Assembly (NCBI GenBank): GCA_947503155.1
Contig: CANNCL010000003.1
Span: 558,001-622,000 of the forward strand
From: an uncultured Erythrobacter sp.
GTDB lineage: Bacteria > Pseudomonadota > Alphaproteobacteria > Sphingomonadales > Sphingomonadaceae
Length of the DNA stretch: 64,000 nucleotides
Reading direction: 5' to 3'
Positions 37,206 to 47,189 of the stretch are shown here, in pieces. A model generated the notes under the pieces. The model searched no databases, was not told the DNA's origin, and saw only the letters and a program-made list of their open reading frames with translations. Each line of letters starts with the position of its first letter. Positions within the stretch are counted from its first letter, which is position 1. The position numbers were made by a program, and so were the translations under genes.

Positions 37206-38039
37206 ATGACAAATATCGCCGATTATTCCGCTCAGTTTGCCGCTGACGGCACCGTTCTTCGCCATCCTGATCGTCCTGCGCCGCGCTATTCGTTGCCGCG
37301 CGCGATTAAGAATTTCCGCCTTCTGATGAAGGATAAGGAAGACACCAGCTTGGTCTTCAAGATCTACGAATCGCTGCCATCGAAACAATTCATGCCGCGC
37401 GTTCAAAACCTCGCTCTGTCTGAGCAAGGCGAATATCTGCGCCGGACAGAACCTAGCTTGCCGGAAATTCTCGACGATCACGCCGCTCTGCGTAAAACGC
37501 CAAAGGGCAGCCTCGCGCATGCATATTGCGATTTTATGGAGAGTGAAGGGCTGACCGCTGCTGGGCTGGTCGCCGAAGCGGAAAGCCTTGGGCGACCAAA
37601 GTATGACGATATGCTGCAATGGTTCGGCGATCGTTCGCGCGATACGCATGATCTGTTTCACGTGCTGACCGGTTATGGCCGCGATGCATTGGGCGAACAA
37701 TGCGTGTTGCTGTTTACTCATGGCCAATCGCCTTCACATGGACATTTGCTGATCGGTTATGCCGGATCGGTGAATATCAAATTGCAGGTGAAGGGGAGCA
37801 AAGCGCCGATTATGGGCGCAGCTCAGCAAGCCAAACGCACGGGCCGCGGCGCACCAAAATTGATGGAGCAACCGATCCGTGAATTGCTGAAACAGCCATT
37901 TGACCGGGTTCGCAGCGCGATGAACATCCCGGATCCAAGTGTTTACCGCGAATGTCACCGCGTGTGGCGCAGCGAAGGGATTGACCCTTACAACTTGCTC
38001 GCCAGCGAACATGAGAGCGGCGAATTGGTTTCGGCGTAA
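37206..38039 (+). CDS. Coq4-family ubiquinone biosynthesis protein, copy 1
   Basis: 277 residues. Coq4 organises or acts in ubiquinone synthesis and carries the motif HDxxH-x11-E: HDLFHVLTGYGRDALGE, spaced exactly. The family's N-terminal block (DKEDTSLVFKIYES) and C-terminal YRECHRVWRSEG are also present. A second copy lies at 38886; the two share these blocks but differ in the rest, so they are old paralogues. A convergent nitroreductase gene lies between them. There is no other ubiquinone gene in the window. Confidence 0.88.
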   Translation: MTNIADYSAQFAADGTVLRHPDRPAPRYSLPRAIKNFRLLMKDKEDTSLVFKIYESLPSKQFMPRVQNLALSEQGEYLRRTEPSLPEILDDHAALRKTPKGSLAHAYCDFMESEGLTAAGLVAEAESLGRPKYDDMLQWFGDRSRDTHDLFHVLTGYGRDALGEQCVLLFTHGQSPSHGHLLIGYAGSVNIKLQVKGSKAPIMGAAQQAKRTGRGAPKLMEQPIRELLKQPFDRVRSAMNIPDPSVYRECHRVWRSEGIDPYNLLASEHESGELVSA

Positions 38040-38054
38040 GGCGCCCAGTCTTCG

Positions 38055-38741
38055 CTAAAGCCAGCTTGAAATTTGGCTGAGCGGTTTCTTTTTTAGGGCA
38101 TGGGCGGGGACGGTTGCGTCCTCGCTCGGTCTGCCCACAACTACGATCATCAGCGGCTTTTCCCATTCGGGCCGCTCGCATGCCTGACGCAGGAAACCCA
38201 TCGGTGATGGCGTATGCGTTAGCGTCGCCAAACCGGCCTCATGCAAGGTCGCGATCAACATCCCGCAAGCGATGCCGACGCTTTCATTGACGTAATAATT
38301 TTGCGTCTTGCCGTCTTCTTCGATGCCGCCTTTGCGCTGAGCAAAGACGACGATCAGGAACGGCGCGGTTTCCAAAAACGGTTTTGCATCATCGGTCCCC
38401 AATTCCTTTAGCGCGCCGAGCCATTCGTCGCTGGCTTTGGGATCATCGCCGTCCGCTCCGTAAAACCGGCGCTCTTCGGCCTCGGCTGCTTCGCGGATGG
38501 CGCGTTTTTTCTCCGCCGTTTCCACCACCGCGAAATGCCACGGTTGATGGTTCGCGCCATTGGGCGCCGTACCGGCGGCTTCGATGGCGGCCTCGATTGC
38601 CTCGCGCGGGACAGGTTCGTCGGTGAAATACCGGCATGTGCGGCGCTCTTTCAGCCGATCACGCAGCGACTGCGCGCGGGCAATGGATTCTGCGTCCGGC
38701 AGGGCGGTGAGGGAATAGGGTTGAGTGTCGTGATTTTGCAT
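38055..38741 (-). CDS. Nitroreductase-family FMN protein
   Basis: 228 residues. The N-terminal RRTCRYFTDEPVPREAIEAA and TAPNGANHQPWHFAVV are the FMN-binding signatures of the nitroreductase family; the later NYYVNESVGIACGMLIATLHEAGL is the dimer/FMN helix, and SPMGFLRQACERPEWEKP is the cofactor-side end. NAD(P)H-dependent reduction of quinones, nitro compounds or flavins is possible. It lies between the two coq4 copies, antisense to them. Function in ubiquinone metabolism is a guess from place alone. Confidence 0.85.
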   Translation of the reverse strand: MQNHDTQPYSLTALPDAESIARAQSLRDRLKERRTCRYFTDEPVPREAIEAAIEAAGTAPNGANHQPWHFAVVETAEKKRAIREAAEAEERRFYGADGDDPKASDEWLGALKELGTDDAKPFLETAPFLIVVFAQRKGGIEEDGKTQNYYVNESVGIACGMLIATLHEAGLATLTHTPSPMGFLRQACERPEWEKPLMIVVVGRPSEDATVPAHALKKKPLSQISSWL

Positions 38742-38885
38742 AAGACCCTATTGCCAGAGCGTGCGGGAATGTGAAGGGTCAGCGAAGGACTAAAGCCGTA
38801 ACGGCAAGAGTGCTTGACCCGTTACTGACATCAATGTAGGTTGCAATCAATGAACTTAAATTGAGTCGTTTCGAAGGAAAATCTC

Positions 38886-39683
38886 ATGGCCCTTATTGAT
38901 TTGCCTCTAGTTGCCGAAGACCGTGACCTTACCGGTTTTAAACCGTTCAAGGCGCTCGGCCATTTCCGCAAATTGGTCGCAGATAAGGAAGACACAAAAC
39001 AGGTCTTCCACATCATAGAAGCGCTAAAGGGCCGCAAAATCAGAGACCAAGCGGAACAGTTCATCCGTTCAAGCGAAGCGCAAGATTTCATGGTGCGCGA
39101 AGACGGTAAGCCAATCGCTGACATGCTCGACGATCACGCCGCTTGGGCGGATTGCGCCGAAAACAGCGTGGCGCAAAACTACATCCGGTTCATGAAACGC
39201 GAAGGGCTGACCGCGAATGGCCTGGTTGAAGAAGGCTATGCATGGCGACCGCGTGAAGAACGCCCCAATGATCAGATCGAATGGTATCTTTGCCGTCTGC
39301 GCGACACGCATGATCTGTTTCATGTCCTCACAACCTATGGCCGCGATGCTTTGGGAGAAGCGGCGCTTCTGGGCTTTTCTTTCGAACAGAACCACAATCT
39401 AGGCGTGAAATTCATCGCCTATGCCGGCGCGCGGCAGATCAAGAATGTGACTGGCACGAAAGCGCCAATCTACGCCGCGATCAAAGAAGGTCGCGCGCTG
39501 GGGAAAGCCGCTGCGAAGCTGGCGCATATGGATGTTGAGGCCGTGATGCGCCAAGATATCGGTGAAGTCCGCGCGCAGTTCAATATCGGTCAGCCGGTGA
39601 TTTACCGCGAATGTCTGAGGATATTGGAGGCCGAGGGGCATTCGACCGAAGAATTGGCAATTGGCGAGGCGAAGGCCGCCTAA
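38886..39683 (+). CDS. Coq4-family ubiquinone biosynthesis protein, copy 2
   Basis: 265 residues. The Coq4 motif reads HDLFHVLTTYGRDALGE, again with the exact HDxxH-x11-E spacing. It also shares DKEDTKQVFHIIEAL, ADMLDDHAAW and FNIGQPVIYRECLRI with copy 1. The two genes start in the same direction 1.7 kb apart with a nitroreductase gene between them. Which one serves ubiquinone synthesis cannot be told. Its TAA overlaps the TAG of the convergent DUF6122 gene by 4 bp. Confidence 0.87.
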   Translation: MALIDLPLVAEDRDLTGFKPFKALGHFRKLVADKEDTKQVFHIIEALKGRKIRDQAEQFIRSSEAQDFMVREDGKPIADMLDDHAAWADCAENSVAQNYIRFMKREGLTANGLVEEGYAWRPREERPNDQIEWYLCRLRDTHDLFHVLTTYGRDALGEAALLGFSFEQNHNLGVKFIAYAGARQIKNVTGTKAPIYAAIKEGRALGKAAAKLAHMDVEAVMRQDIGEVRAQFNIGQPVIYRECLRILEAEGHSTEELAIGEAKAA

Positions 39684-40018
39684 AACGCGGTCCATTGGCA
39701 ATCGCCATAATCGACCGCCAAATGCCACAGCGCGCCCAATCCAAAGGCGCGTGCCCACCAGCGCGGGATCAGTAGCATCGCGGTGTAAATCAGCGCCGCC
39801 TCCCAGCCGTGCAGCAGATGAAATCCTACGCTGCACCGGCCCGGATCAAAGATTGGCGTTGCCAATAAGTGATCGAGGTCAATCGCATTGGCCGCCACCA
39901 TCACCGCCCCGGCCCGTTTCCAACCCGCTCGCCAGAAAACGGCAGCGATCAGAAATGGCGCGAGGAAATGCCCGCCATAATGAAGGGCAAATTGGAGGGG
40001 TTCTACGCGCCCATCCAA
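39680..40018 (-). CDS. Small membrane protein, DUF6122-like
   Basis: 112 residues with about three membrane helices. [18 protein letters not shown], then [26 protein letters not shown] match the DUF6122 pattern, in which His and Asp residues lie at the membrane surface. The function is unknown. The frame begins at TTG 40018 ([10 protein letters not shown]) and overlaps the purL end by 16 bases, so translation may be coupled. No ATG in frame would keep the domain. Confidence 0.72.
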   Translation of the reverse strand: MDGRVEPLQFALHYGGHFLAPFLIAAVFWRAGWKRAGAVMVAANAIDLDHLLATPIFDPGRCSVGFHLLHGWEAALIYTAMLLIPRWWARAFGLGALWHLAVDYGDCQWTAF

Positions 40019-42243
40019 TCGGCAAAGAAGCTTTCATGGGCGCTGCGCATGTCGGCAAGTGACACGCCCAGCAGGCTGTCGCCGCCAACCGTGCCGATCC
40101 GGTGGAAACCCACCATTTCGGTCTCTGGCGTTTGCGGCCCTTCGGCGACCATGCGGTTGAACGCGTCGGCATTTTCAGCGGATACAGTCAGGACATAGCG
40201 CGCCTGATCTTCGCCAAACCACCACTGCGCCGCAGTGTAGTCGTCATTGGCGCTTACTTCTGCACCGATCCCGCCGGACATCGCCATTTCGGCCAAGGCC
40301 ACTGCGAGACCGCCATCAGACAAATCGTGCACCGCGCTAAGGACGCCGGCGTCAATCAAGCGCCGCACAATATCGCCCGCGCCGCGTTCTGCGGACAGGT
40401 CGACAGGAGGCGCGCGGCCCGCATCGAGGCCCTTTACGATATCGAGCCACAAGGATTTGCCCAAATGCGAACGTGTCGGATCAGGCTTCGCCCAAAATTC
40501 CGGCGCAATCAGGTAGATTGCATCGCCTTCCGATTTGAACGCAGACGTTACCATTTTTGCCGCATCGTCGATCAAGCCAACGCCGCCAATCGCCGGGGTG
40601 GGCAGGATCGCGCTGCCGCCGCCGGTCGCCTTGCTTTCATTGTAAAGCGACACATTGCCGGACACGATCGGGAAATCGAGCGCGCGGCAGGCATCGCCCA
40701 TTCCGTCCAAAGCATGGACGAATTGCGCCATAATCTCTGGCCGCTGCGGGTTCGCAAAATTCAGGCAATTGGTCACCGCCAAAGGCCGCGCGCCGACCGC
40801 GCATAGGTTGCGGTAAGCTTCGGCAATGGCTTGCTTGCCGCCTTCATACGGGTCGGCATGGACATAACGCGGCGTGCAATCTGTGCTGATCGCGAGCGCT
40901 TTTTTGGTGCCGTGGACCCGCACAACCGACGCATCGCCGCCGGTTTGGAGCGTGTCGGCCATCACTTGGCTGTCATATTGTTCCGCAATCCAGCGGCGCG
41001 AACCCAAAGCAGGGCTGGCCAGCATAGTGAGCAAATCGGCGCCCGGATTGTCGCAAACAGGCGTGTGATCGAGCGGGGCGATTCCGGCCCACGCTTTGTA
41101 ATCGTCAACCGACAGATAAGGCCGGTCATATTCCGGCGCATCAGCCGCAAGCGGGCCGAGCGGAATATCGCAAACGACTTCGCCATCAAATTCCAGAACC
41201 ATGTGGCGCGTATCGGTCACTTCGCCAATGATCGCGAAGTCCAATTCCCATTTTTCAAAGATCGCCTGAGCCATCGCTTCTTTGCCGGGTTTTAGCACCA
41301 TCAGCATCCGCTCTTGGCTTTCGGACAGCATCATTTCGTAAGGCGTCATGCCGGTTTCGCGGCATGGCACCATATTCATGTTGAGCCGGATGCCCGCCTT
41401 GCCATTGGTCGCCATTTCCACGCTGGAGGAGGTGAGACCGGCTGCGCCCATATCTTGGATCGCAACAATCGCATCGGTCGCCATCAGTTCAAGACAGGCC
41501 TCGATCAACAGTTTTTCCGTGAACGGATCGCCGACTTGCACAGTTGGCCGTTTGGCTTCGGTGTCTTCGCCAAAATCGGCGCTGGCCATGGTCGCACCGT
41601 GAATGCCGTCGCGCCCGGTTTTGGAACCGACATAGACAATCGGATTGCCCACACCGGTCGCGGCGGAATAGAAAATCTTATCGGTGTCCGCGACCCCCAC
41701 GGTCATGGCGTTCACCAAGATATTGCCATCATAGGCCGGGTGAAAGTTCGTTTCCCCGCCAATTGTCGGCACGCCCACGCAATTGCCGTATCCGCCAATT
41801 CCCGCGACAACGCCTTGGACAAGGTGCTTCATCTTGGGATGGTCAGGACGGCCAAAACGCAGCGCATTCATATTGGCCACAGGCCGCGCGCCCATTGTGA
41901 ACACATCGCGCAAGATACCGCCAACGCCGGTTGCCGCGCCCTGATATGGCTCGATATAGCTGGGGTGGTTGTGGCTTTCCATTTTGAAGATAGCCGCCTG
42001 ATCATCCCCGATGTCGATGATCCCGGCATTCTCGCCGGGGCCGCAAATGACCCAGGGCGCTTCTGTGGGCAATTTCTTCAGATGCAGGCGCGAGGATTTA
42101 TAGCTGCAATGTTCCGACCACATGACGGAGAATATGCCAAGCTCCACCAGATTGGGGGTTCGGCCAAGCCCGCTGAGCACGCGCTCATATTCTTCGGGGG
42201 ACAGTCCGTGCTGCTCTACGATCTCTGGGGTAATTTCGCTCAT
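40003..42243 (-). CDS. purL: Phosphoribosylformylglycinamidine synthase PurL
   Basis: 746 residues, the small PurL type that works with PurS and PurQ. It makes FGAM in purine synthesis. The AIR-synthase-like repeats are visible: [15 protein letters not shown] at the start with catalytic His, then [21 protein letters not shown] (ATP-binding), and the second half with GDASVVRV and [17 protein letters not shown]. The ATG at 42243 gives [15 protein letters not shown]; the open frame before it overlaps the upstream gene without domain character. purS and purQ are not in the window. Confidence 0.97.
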   Translation of the reverse strand: MSEITPEIVEQHGLSPEEYERVLSGLGRTPNLVELGIFSVMWSEHCSYKSSRLHLKKLPTEAPWVICGPGENAGIIDIGDDQAAIFKMESHNHPSYIEPYQGAATGVGGILRDVFTMGARPVANMNALRFGRPDHPKMKHLVQGVVAGIGGYGNCVGVPTIGGETNFHPAYDGNILVNAMTVGVADTDKIFYSAATGVGNPIVYVGSKTGRDGIHGATMASADFGEDTEAKRPTVQVGDPFTEKLLIEACLELMATDAIVAIQDMGAAGLTSSSVEMATNGKAGIRLNMNMVPCRETGMTPYEMMLSESQERMLMVLKPGKEAMAQAIFEKWELDFAIIGEVTDTRHMVLEFDGEVVCDIPLGPLAADAPEYDRPYLSVDDYKAWAGIAPLDHTPVCDNPGADLLTMLASPALGSRRWIAEQYDSQVMADTLQTGGDASVVRVHGTKKALAISTDCTPRYVHADPYEGGKQAIAEAYRNLCAVGARPLAVTNCLNFANPQRPEIMAQFVHALDGMGDACRALDFPIVSGNVSLYNESKATGGGSAILPTPAIGGVGLIDDAAKMVTSAFKSEGDAIYLIAPEFWAKPDPTRSHLGKSLWLDIVKGLDAGRAPPVDLSAERGAGDIVRRLIDAGVLSAVHDLSDGGLAVALAEMAMSGGIGAEVSANDDYTAAQWWFGEDQARYVLTVSAENADAFNRMVAEGPQTPETEMVGFHRIGTVGGDSLLGVSLADMRSAHESFFADWMGA

Positions 42244-42259
42244 GCGAGCACCCCATAAA

Positions 42260-42934
42260 TTACAGGCTCGCTGCCGCCAACCCGCCGCGATGCGTAAAAT
42301 AGCGGTTCTCCCCGACCCACACCGCAAATCCGGTCGCAACACCAAATGCCAAGAGCGATTGGGCATAGACGACGAAATTGGCCTCTGTTGGGGGAGGGGC
42401 GAACCAGTTGATCGCTTGGAACGCCAGCAATACCCCGATCAAAATCAGCGGTTGAGCCGCCGGCCCGCGAGAACGCTTGAGGTAGAATAGAAACGCACCA
42501 ACGGTGATTCCAATTTCTAACGGCATGGCAATTTCTGGGAAATTCCACAGACCAAGACCGTATAATTCTTCGCCGCCAGCTATCGTCAAATCGGGCTTGT
42601 GCGTGATCCAATCGAGCAGCCAATGCGAAGCCACGACAGCCGCCGTAAGCACCCCGCCTAGCGCGTCCTTTTTCCAAACCGCGATAACGATGCCGAATGA
42701 CAACGCCCATGCGGCGACGGCGGCCATACTGTGGGTGTAGGGCATGTAATATAGGTCAAATGGCACCATGATTGTCGCATCCGGATCAATGCGCATTTTC
42801 TCCACACCAATCATTGCCAGCGCGAAAAATGCCCAATCCACCAATTGCGCAGCGACGAAATAAGTGCCGAGCTTTGGACCGCGCGAATAGGCGGCGGCGG
42901 CGATGAAAGCCGGTGCAAAGTGACCGATAAACAT
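42260..42934 (-). CDS. Multi-helix membrane protein, YdjM/hydrolase-like (weak)
   Basis: 224 residues with about six membrane helices. [14 protein letters not shown] and [12 protein letters not shown] at the start, [13 protein letters not shown] in the middle and [14 protein letters not shown] further on give a set of His/Asp at helix ends, like membrane-bound metal-dependent hydrolases of the YdjM type (PF04307). I cannot confirm the family or substrate. It lies 16 bases upstream of purL and 22 bases downstream of the DUF2177 gene, so all could be one transcript. Confidence 0.55.
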   Translation of the reverse strand: MFIGHFAPAFIAAAAYSRGPKLGTYFVAAQLVDWAFFALAMIGVEKMRIDPDATIMVPFDLYYMPYTHSMAAVAAWALSFGIVIAVWKKDALGGVLTAAVVASHWLLDWITHKPDLTIAGGEELYGLGLWNFPEIAMPLEIGITVGAFLFYLKRSRGPAAQPLILIGVLLAFQAINWFAPPPTEANFVVYAQSLLAFGVATGFAVWVGENRYFTHRGGLAAASL

Positions 42935-42956
42935 AGATGTGAGCCCCTGTTGCTCT

Positions 42957-43382
42957 TTATTCTGTCCGGTTTGCCGCCGGATCCGGTGTCAGTCGTAATG
43001 TTATCCAAGTCACGATTGCGCTGGTGGTGCCAGTGGCAAATGCGCCCCATGCAATATCCATCACCGTGATTTTGGTCGCCCACACCTTCATTACCGCCTG
43101 ACTGGTCAAATCAAAGGTCGCGTAACAAAGTGCCCCCAGCAAAATGCCATTGATGAGTGCAACGCGCACTTCGCCGCTCTCCAAACCGGGGCGAATCGCG
43201 AACCACACCATTCCTGCCAGATAGATAAGATAGAATGCCCCCGCAGCGATCGGATTAAACTCGTCCGCCATCAGTTCGCCAATCTCAGGCTCATAAAGGT
43301 TCGGCCCGGCCCAACGCAGCCACACCGCATCCAGCGCGCCAAAGATAACGGCCGCGGCAAGGGCGGCAATAATCCACTTCAT
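42957..43382 (-). CDS. DUF2177-family membrane protein
   Basis: 141 residues with four membrane helices. The family marks are FGALDAVWLRWAG near the start, FYLIYLAGMVWFA in the second helix, ATFDLTSQAVMKVW in the third and VMDIAWGAFATGT in the fourth. Function unknown; members are widespread in proteobacteria. It is divergent from xseB and starts the run leading into purL. Confidence 0.82.
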   Translation of the reverse strand: MKWIIAALAAAVIFGALDAVWLRWAGPNLYEPEIGELMADEFNPIAAGAFYLIYLAGMVWFAIRPGLESGEVRVALINGILLGALCYATFDLTSQAVMKVWATKITVMDIAWGAFATGTTSAIVTWITLRLTPDPAANRTE

Positions 43383-43454
43383 CTCAGATCAATTCCCTAT
43401 TTGCCCCGCCTCTCAGCCTTGACCGGGCCGAGTGTCAGCGTCAATGCTTGAGCC

Positions 43455-43724
43455 ATGGACGAGCGAAACAGTTCTGCCGATCAGGCAGCCGCAATTGCGG
43501 ATATGACATTTGAACAGGCGTTGATCGCGCTTGAGGAAATTGTGCAGCAATTGGAACGCGGCGATGTGCCGTTGGATCAATCAATCACATTGTATGAACG
43601 CGGCGAGAAATTGCGCGGCGCATGTCAGCAGCGGCTCGATACGGCTCAGGCGCGGATTGAGAAAATCGTTGCCGGTGCGGACGGGCGCCCCGCAGGCACA
43701 GCGCCTTTGGACGGCACCAATTGA
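43455..43724 (+). CDS. xseB: Exodeoxyribonuclease VII small subunit
   Basis: 89 residues. It binds the XseA long coiled coil and helps regulate exonuclease VII, which digests single-stranded DNA from both ends. TFEQALIALEEIVQQLERGD and LDQSITLYERGEKLRGACQQ are the family signature. It ends two bases before the ispA start, as in many proteobacteria, so the two form an operon. The large subunit gene xseA is not in the window. Confidence 0.93.
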   Translation: MDERNSSADQAAAIADMTFEQALIALEEIVQQLERGDVPLDQSITLYERGEKLRGACQQRLDTAQARIEKIVAGADGRPAGTAPLDGTN

Positions 43725-43725
43725 G

Positions 43726-44640
43726 ATGAGCCTTGTGGGGATCGAAAGCGATATCCTTGGCGAGGGGCTAAAGCGCATTCAGCGAGAGATTGATTCGGTT
43801 TTCGACGCATTCTTGCCATTGCCAAATGATACAAGCGCACAGCTCGTGGAGGCGATGCGATATGCGGTAATCGGCGGCGGGAAACGTGTTCGGCCTGTGC
43901 TCGTGGTAAGCACGGCGGAAATGTTTGGCGTTGACCGAACATCCGCATTGCGCGCGGGCGCGGCGGTGGAGGCGATCCATGTCTATTCGCTAATCCATGA
44001 CGATTTGCCCTGCATGGATGATGATGATCTGCGCCACGGCAAACCGACAGTGCACAAGGTTTATAACGAAGCAACCGCGGTGCTGGCGGGCGATGCGCTT
44101 CATGCGCTGGCCTTTGAAATTCTTGCCGATACAGAAACCAGCGCTGATCCGTTTGTACGCAGCGAATTGATCGCGACCCTTGGCTCTGCCAGCGGCATGA
44201 ACGGCATGGCAGGCGGGCAAATTATGGACATGGTCGCGGATCAGGAGGGCGTGGATTACGACCTCCACACAATCACGCGGTTGCAGCAATTAAAGACCGG
44301 CGCGCTGCTGGCTGCGAGTGTCGAAATGGGCGCGGTTTTAGGCAAGGTTCCGCCAGAGGGCCGCGCGCATCTTCGCGCCTATTCACGCGATATCGGCTTG
44401 GCGTTCCAGATTGCCGACGATCTGCTGGACGTAGAAGGCGACGCGGAATTGGCAGGCAAGGCGCTGCGTAAAGACGACGTGCAGGGCAAGCAGACTTTTG
44501 TGACATTGATGGGCGTCGACAAGGCCCGCGAACAAGCCCGCGCATTGGTAGATCAAGCGGTGTCGCATTTGGCCAGCCACGGCGCAGAGGCCGATATGCT
44601 GCGCGCGCTCGCGCGGTTTATTGTTGAGCGGGATCGGTAG
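43726..44640 (+). CDS. ispA: Farnesyl-diphosphate synthase
   Basis: 304 residues; makes farnesyl (or geranylgeranyl) diphosphate from IPP and DMAPP. The first Asp-rich motif is HDDLPCMDDDDLRHG and the second is FQIADDLLDVEGD. GGGKRVRPVLV is the substrate-binding Arg stretch. The chain-length determining residues before the first motif (VEAIHVYSLIHDD) favour a C15 product but do not prove it. The ATG at 43726 is two bases from the xseB stop; a longer frame would overlap xseB. Confidence 0.93.
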   Translation: MSLVGIESDILGEGLKRIQREIDSVFDAFLPLPNDTSAQLVEAMRYAVIGGGKRVRPVLVVSTAEMFGVDRTSALRAGAAVEAIHVYSLIHDDLPCMDDDDLRHGKPTVHKVYNEATAVLAGDALHALAFEILADTETSADPFVRSELIATLGSASGMNGMAGGQIMDMVADQEGVDYDLHTITRLQQLKTGALLAASVEMGAVLGKVPPEGRAHLRAYSRDIGLAFQIADDLLDVEGDAELAGKALRKDDVQGKQTFVTLMGVDKAREQARALVDQAVSHLASHGAEADMLRALARFIVERDR

Positions 44641-44690
44641 AGGGTAAACTTGGGCGCGAAAGACCTGAGATTGCGAGAGGAATTGCACAA

Positions 44691-45203
44691 ATGACACGCC
44701 GCATCGGGATTTATCCCGGAACATTCGATCCCATCACTTTGGGCCATGCCGATATTATCCGGCGCGGGTCCAAATTGGTAGATCACCTGATCATTGGTGT
44801 GACCACCAACCCATCGAAAAACCCGATGTTCACCACCGAAGAACGCTTTGCGATGGTGAAGCGTGAGGTGAAGGATATGGGCCTGGGTAATGTCGAAGTC
44901 GTGGGCTTCAACGCATTGCTGGTGAAATTTGCGCAGAAACAGGGCGCCAATGTCATTATCCGGGGGCTGAGGGCGGTCGCAGATTTTGAGTATGAATATC
45001 AAATGGCGGGCATGAACCAACAGCTCGACGATGATATAGAGACGGTGTTTTTGATGGCGGATGTGTCGCTGCAACCGATTGCGTCGAAATTGGTGAAAGA
45101 AATCGCCCTGTATGGCGGGGATATCACGCCCTTCGTCAGCCCGGATGTGCGCGATGAAGTGAATGCGCGGGTTAAAGAGATTGGGCCCAAGGGCGATTAT
45201 TGA
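44691..45203 (+). CDS. coaD: Phosphopantetheine adenylyltransferase
   Basis: 170 residues. It makes dephospho-CoA from phosphopantetheine and ATP. The nucleotide motif TLGHADIIRRG is the HxGH-type site with the family's T-x-G-H, following YPGTFDPI. IIRGLRAVADFEYEYQMAGMN and VKEIALYGGDITPFVSPDV are conserved. Length is normal. It lies 50 bases after ispA and 88 before the cyclophilin gene, an order seen in other alphaproteobacteria. Confidence 0.96.
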   Translation: MTRRIGIYPGTFDPITLGHADIIRRGSKLVDHLIIGVTTNPSKNPMFTTEERFAMVKREVKDMGLGNVEVVGFNALLVKFAQKQGANVIIRGLRAVADFEYEYQMAGMNQQLDDDIETVFLMADVSLQPIASKLVKEIALYGGDITPFVSPDVRDEVNARVKEIGPKGDY

Positions 45204-45291
45204 TACCCGTACCCGATAAAGCGGCTGTGATTGCCGGTTGGCACCAGATCATTCATTGAAGTGTCAGGCTGGCCCGGTTAGAGGCAAAATT

Positions 45292-46014
45292 ATGAAGACC
45301 CCAATGTTTACAAAATCGCTCAGCGCAATTGCCGCAATGGCTCTGCTCACCGTTCCGTCCGCCGCTTTCGCGCAAAGCGATGAGGGCGATATGGACCTGT
45401 CCGCTGACGCAGAAGCAGCCGCCGCGCCCGTGGATCGCCGGACCTATCCGCCGATCAGTTTTGATCAGACCGAAGAGCCAGAGAATATCTGGGTACTCGA
45501 CCTGTCAAACGGTGAGCGTGTGAAAATCCGCCTAATGGACGAATGGGCGCCGACGCATGTCGAACGGATCAAGACGCTGACTGCGCAAGGTTTTTACGAC
45601 GGTGTGATTTTCCACCGGGTAATCGACGGTTTCATGGCCCAAGGCGGCGACCCAACCGGCACGGGGCAGGGCGGTTCTGAGCTTCCTGACCTCGAAGAAG
45701 AATTCAATCCAATGCCGCATGTTCGCGGATCATTGGCGATGGCGCGTGCGACAGAAGAAAACAGCGCGAACAGCCAGTTTTTCATCGTGTTCTATCCGCG
45801 CTTTAGTTTGGATAAGCGCTACACCAATTTTGGCCGCGTGATTGAGAATATGGCCGCTGTTGACGCGATTGATCGCGGTGAACCGCCGCAGAACCCGACG
45901 CGGATATTGCAAGCGTCCTTCGCCAGCGAAAACCGCAGCCCACCTTCCGCTGCGCCGGCACCTGCACCGCAGCAGCAGGATATCACCGCGGATTTGTTGA
46001 ACGCGCCTCTTTAA
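45292..46014 (+). CDS. Periplasmic cyclophilin-type peptidyl-prolyl isomerase
   Basis: 240 residues. The ATG at 45292 begins a Sec signal peptide (LSAIAAMALLTVPSAAFAQ) cut near residue 27; the mature protein has an acidic stretch and then the cyclophilin domain (about 65-210). FHRVIDGFMAQGGDPTGTGQ is the catalytic signature, with the later RGSLAMARATEENSANSQFF. It accelerates proline isomerisation of exported proteins. A Pro/Ala/Gln-rich tail ends the chain. Upstream of queA, as is usual in alphaproteobacteria. Confidence 0.93.
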   Translation: MKTPMFTKSLSAIAAMALLTVPSAAFAQSDEGDMDLSADAEAAAAPVDRRTYPPISFDQTEEPENIWVLDLSNGERVKIRLMDEWAPTHVERIKTLTAQGFYDGVIFHRVIDGFMAQGGDPTGTGQGGSELPDLEEEFNPMPHVRGSLAMARATEENSANSQFFIVFYPRFSLDKRYTNFGRVIENMAAVDAIDRGEPPQNPTRILQASFASENRSPPSAAPAPAPQQQDITADLLNAPL

Positions 46015-46061
46015 GCACGTTTGGGCTTTCGCCTCAGACTTTCTGGCGGTAGGCGCGCTTT

Positions 46062-47147
46062 ATGCGTGTTGACCTGTTTGATTTTGACCTTCCGCAAGAC
46101 CGGATAGCCCTGCGTCCTGTGCGCCCTCGCGATGCGTCGCGGATGTTGGTGGTGCGCGGTCAAAAACCGCCATTCGGAGGCGCATCCGAAGGCGCATCCG
46201 AAGGCGCATCCGAAGGCGCATTTGAAGATAGGGGCGTGGCCGATTTACCGGATCTGCTGGAGCCTGGTGATGTGCTGGTCTTCAACGACACCCGCGTTAT
46301 TCCTGCACAATTGGAAGGGCGGCGCGCAGGCGGCGAGGCAAAGATCGGTGCGACCCTGCATAAGCGAATTGACCTGCGCCGCTGGCAGGCATTTATCCGC
46401 AATGCCAAACGTGTGAAAATCGATGATCAATTGGTCTTTGGCGGCGGGGTAACCGCCATTGCAGAAGAACGGCATAGCGATGGTTCCATCACCTTGATGT
46501 TTGAGGGGGATGAACCGGTCGAGATTTTGCTCGACCGTGCGGGCACGATGCCATTGCCGCCCTATATTGCGCAGCGGCGCGGTGTCGATGAACGCGACCT
46601 CGAAGATTATCAGACGATGTTTGCCGCCGAAGATGGCGCGGTTGCGGCCCCTACCGCGTCGCTGCATTTTACGGACCGTTTGATCGCTGCTTTGGATGCG
46701 CGCGGTGTAAAGCGCGAGATGCTGACGCTGCATGTTGGGGCGGGCACGTTTCTGCCGGTGAAAGCGCAGGATACAGACGATCACGCGATGCATTCGGAAT
46801 TTGGCCGCATCACCGCCGAAACTGCCGACCGCCTCAACGCAGCGCGCGCGGCAGGGGGCCGGATCATTGCGGTTGGGACCACATCGTTACGCTTGATCGA
46901 AAGCGCGGCGGGCGAGGATGGCGTGATCCGCGAATTTGCCGACGACACCGATATCTTCATCACGCCGGGATACAAATTCCGCGCGGTTGGCGGGCTGATG
47001 ACGAATTTTCATCTGCCAAAATCAACGCTGATGATGCTCGTCAGTGCGTTGATGGGGCGGGACCGGATGATGGCGGCTTACCAGCACGCGATCGCGCAAC
47101 AATACCGTTTCTATTCTTACGGGGATTCGTCCCTATTGTTGCCGTGA
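46062..47147 (+). CDS. queA: tRNA ribosyltransferase-isomerase QueA
   Basis: 361 residues; transfers ribose from S-adenosylmethionine to preQ1 in tRNA, making epoxyqueuosine. [40 protein letters not shown], and late [11 protein letters not shown] and [15 protein letters not shown] are signatures. The N-terminal part has an unusual insert: four GASE/GAFE units coded by a 12-base repeat (46179-46226) between RGQKPPFG and EDRGVADL. The order is normal otherwise. It is followed by an ABC exporter pair and tgt. Confidence 0.94.
   Translation: MRVDLFDFDLPQDRIALRPVRPRDASRMLVVRGQKPPFGGASEGASEGASEGAFEDRGVADLPDLLEPGDVLVFNDTRVIPAQLEGRRAGGEAKIGATLHKRIDLRRWQAFIRNAKRVKIDDQLVFGGGVTAIAEERHSDGSITLMFEGDEPVEILLDRAGTMPLPPYIAQRRGVDERDLEDYQTMFAAEDGAVAAPTASLHFTDRLIAALDARGVKREMLTLHVGAGTFLPVKAQDTDDHAMHSEFGRITAETADRLNAARAAGGRIIAVGTTSLRLIESAAGEDGVIREFADDTDIFITPGYKFRAVGGLMTNFHLPKSTLMMLVSALMGRDRMMAAYQHAIAQQYRFYSYGDSSLLLP
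46179..46226 (+). repeat. 12-base in-frame tandem repeat inside queA
   Basis: Three exact copies of GGCGCATCCGAA (46179, 46191, 46203) and a fourth with two changes (GGCGCATTTGAA) add [16 protein letters not shown] to the protein. Unit length is a multiple of three, so copy-number changes would not break the frame. Confidence 0.93.
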
Positions 47148-47189
47148 TTTAGGCGGAGCACCGCTTGCATTCGCGCGCGCCTGTGCCAA

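Noticed and set aside
37107..37727. Minus-strand frame overlapping coq4 copy 1
   Set aside because: Shadow of the Coq4 gene, whose catalytic motif is on the plus strand.
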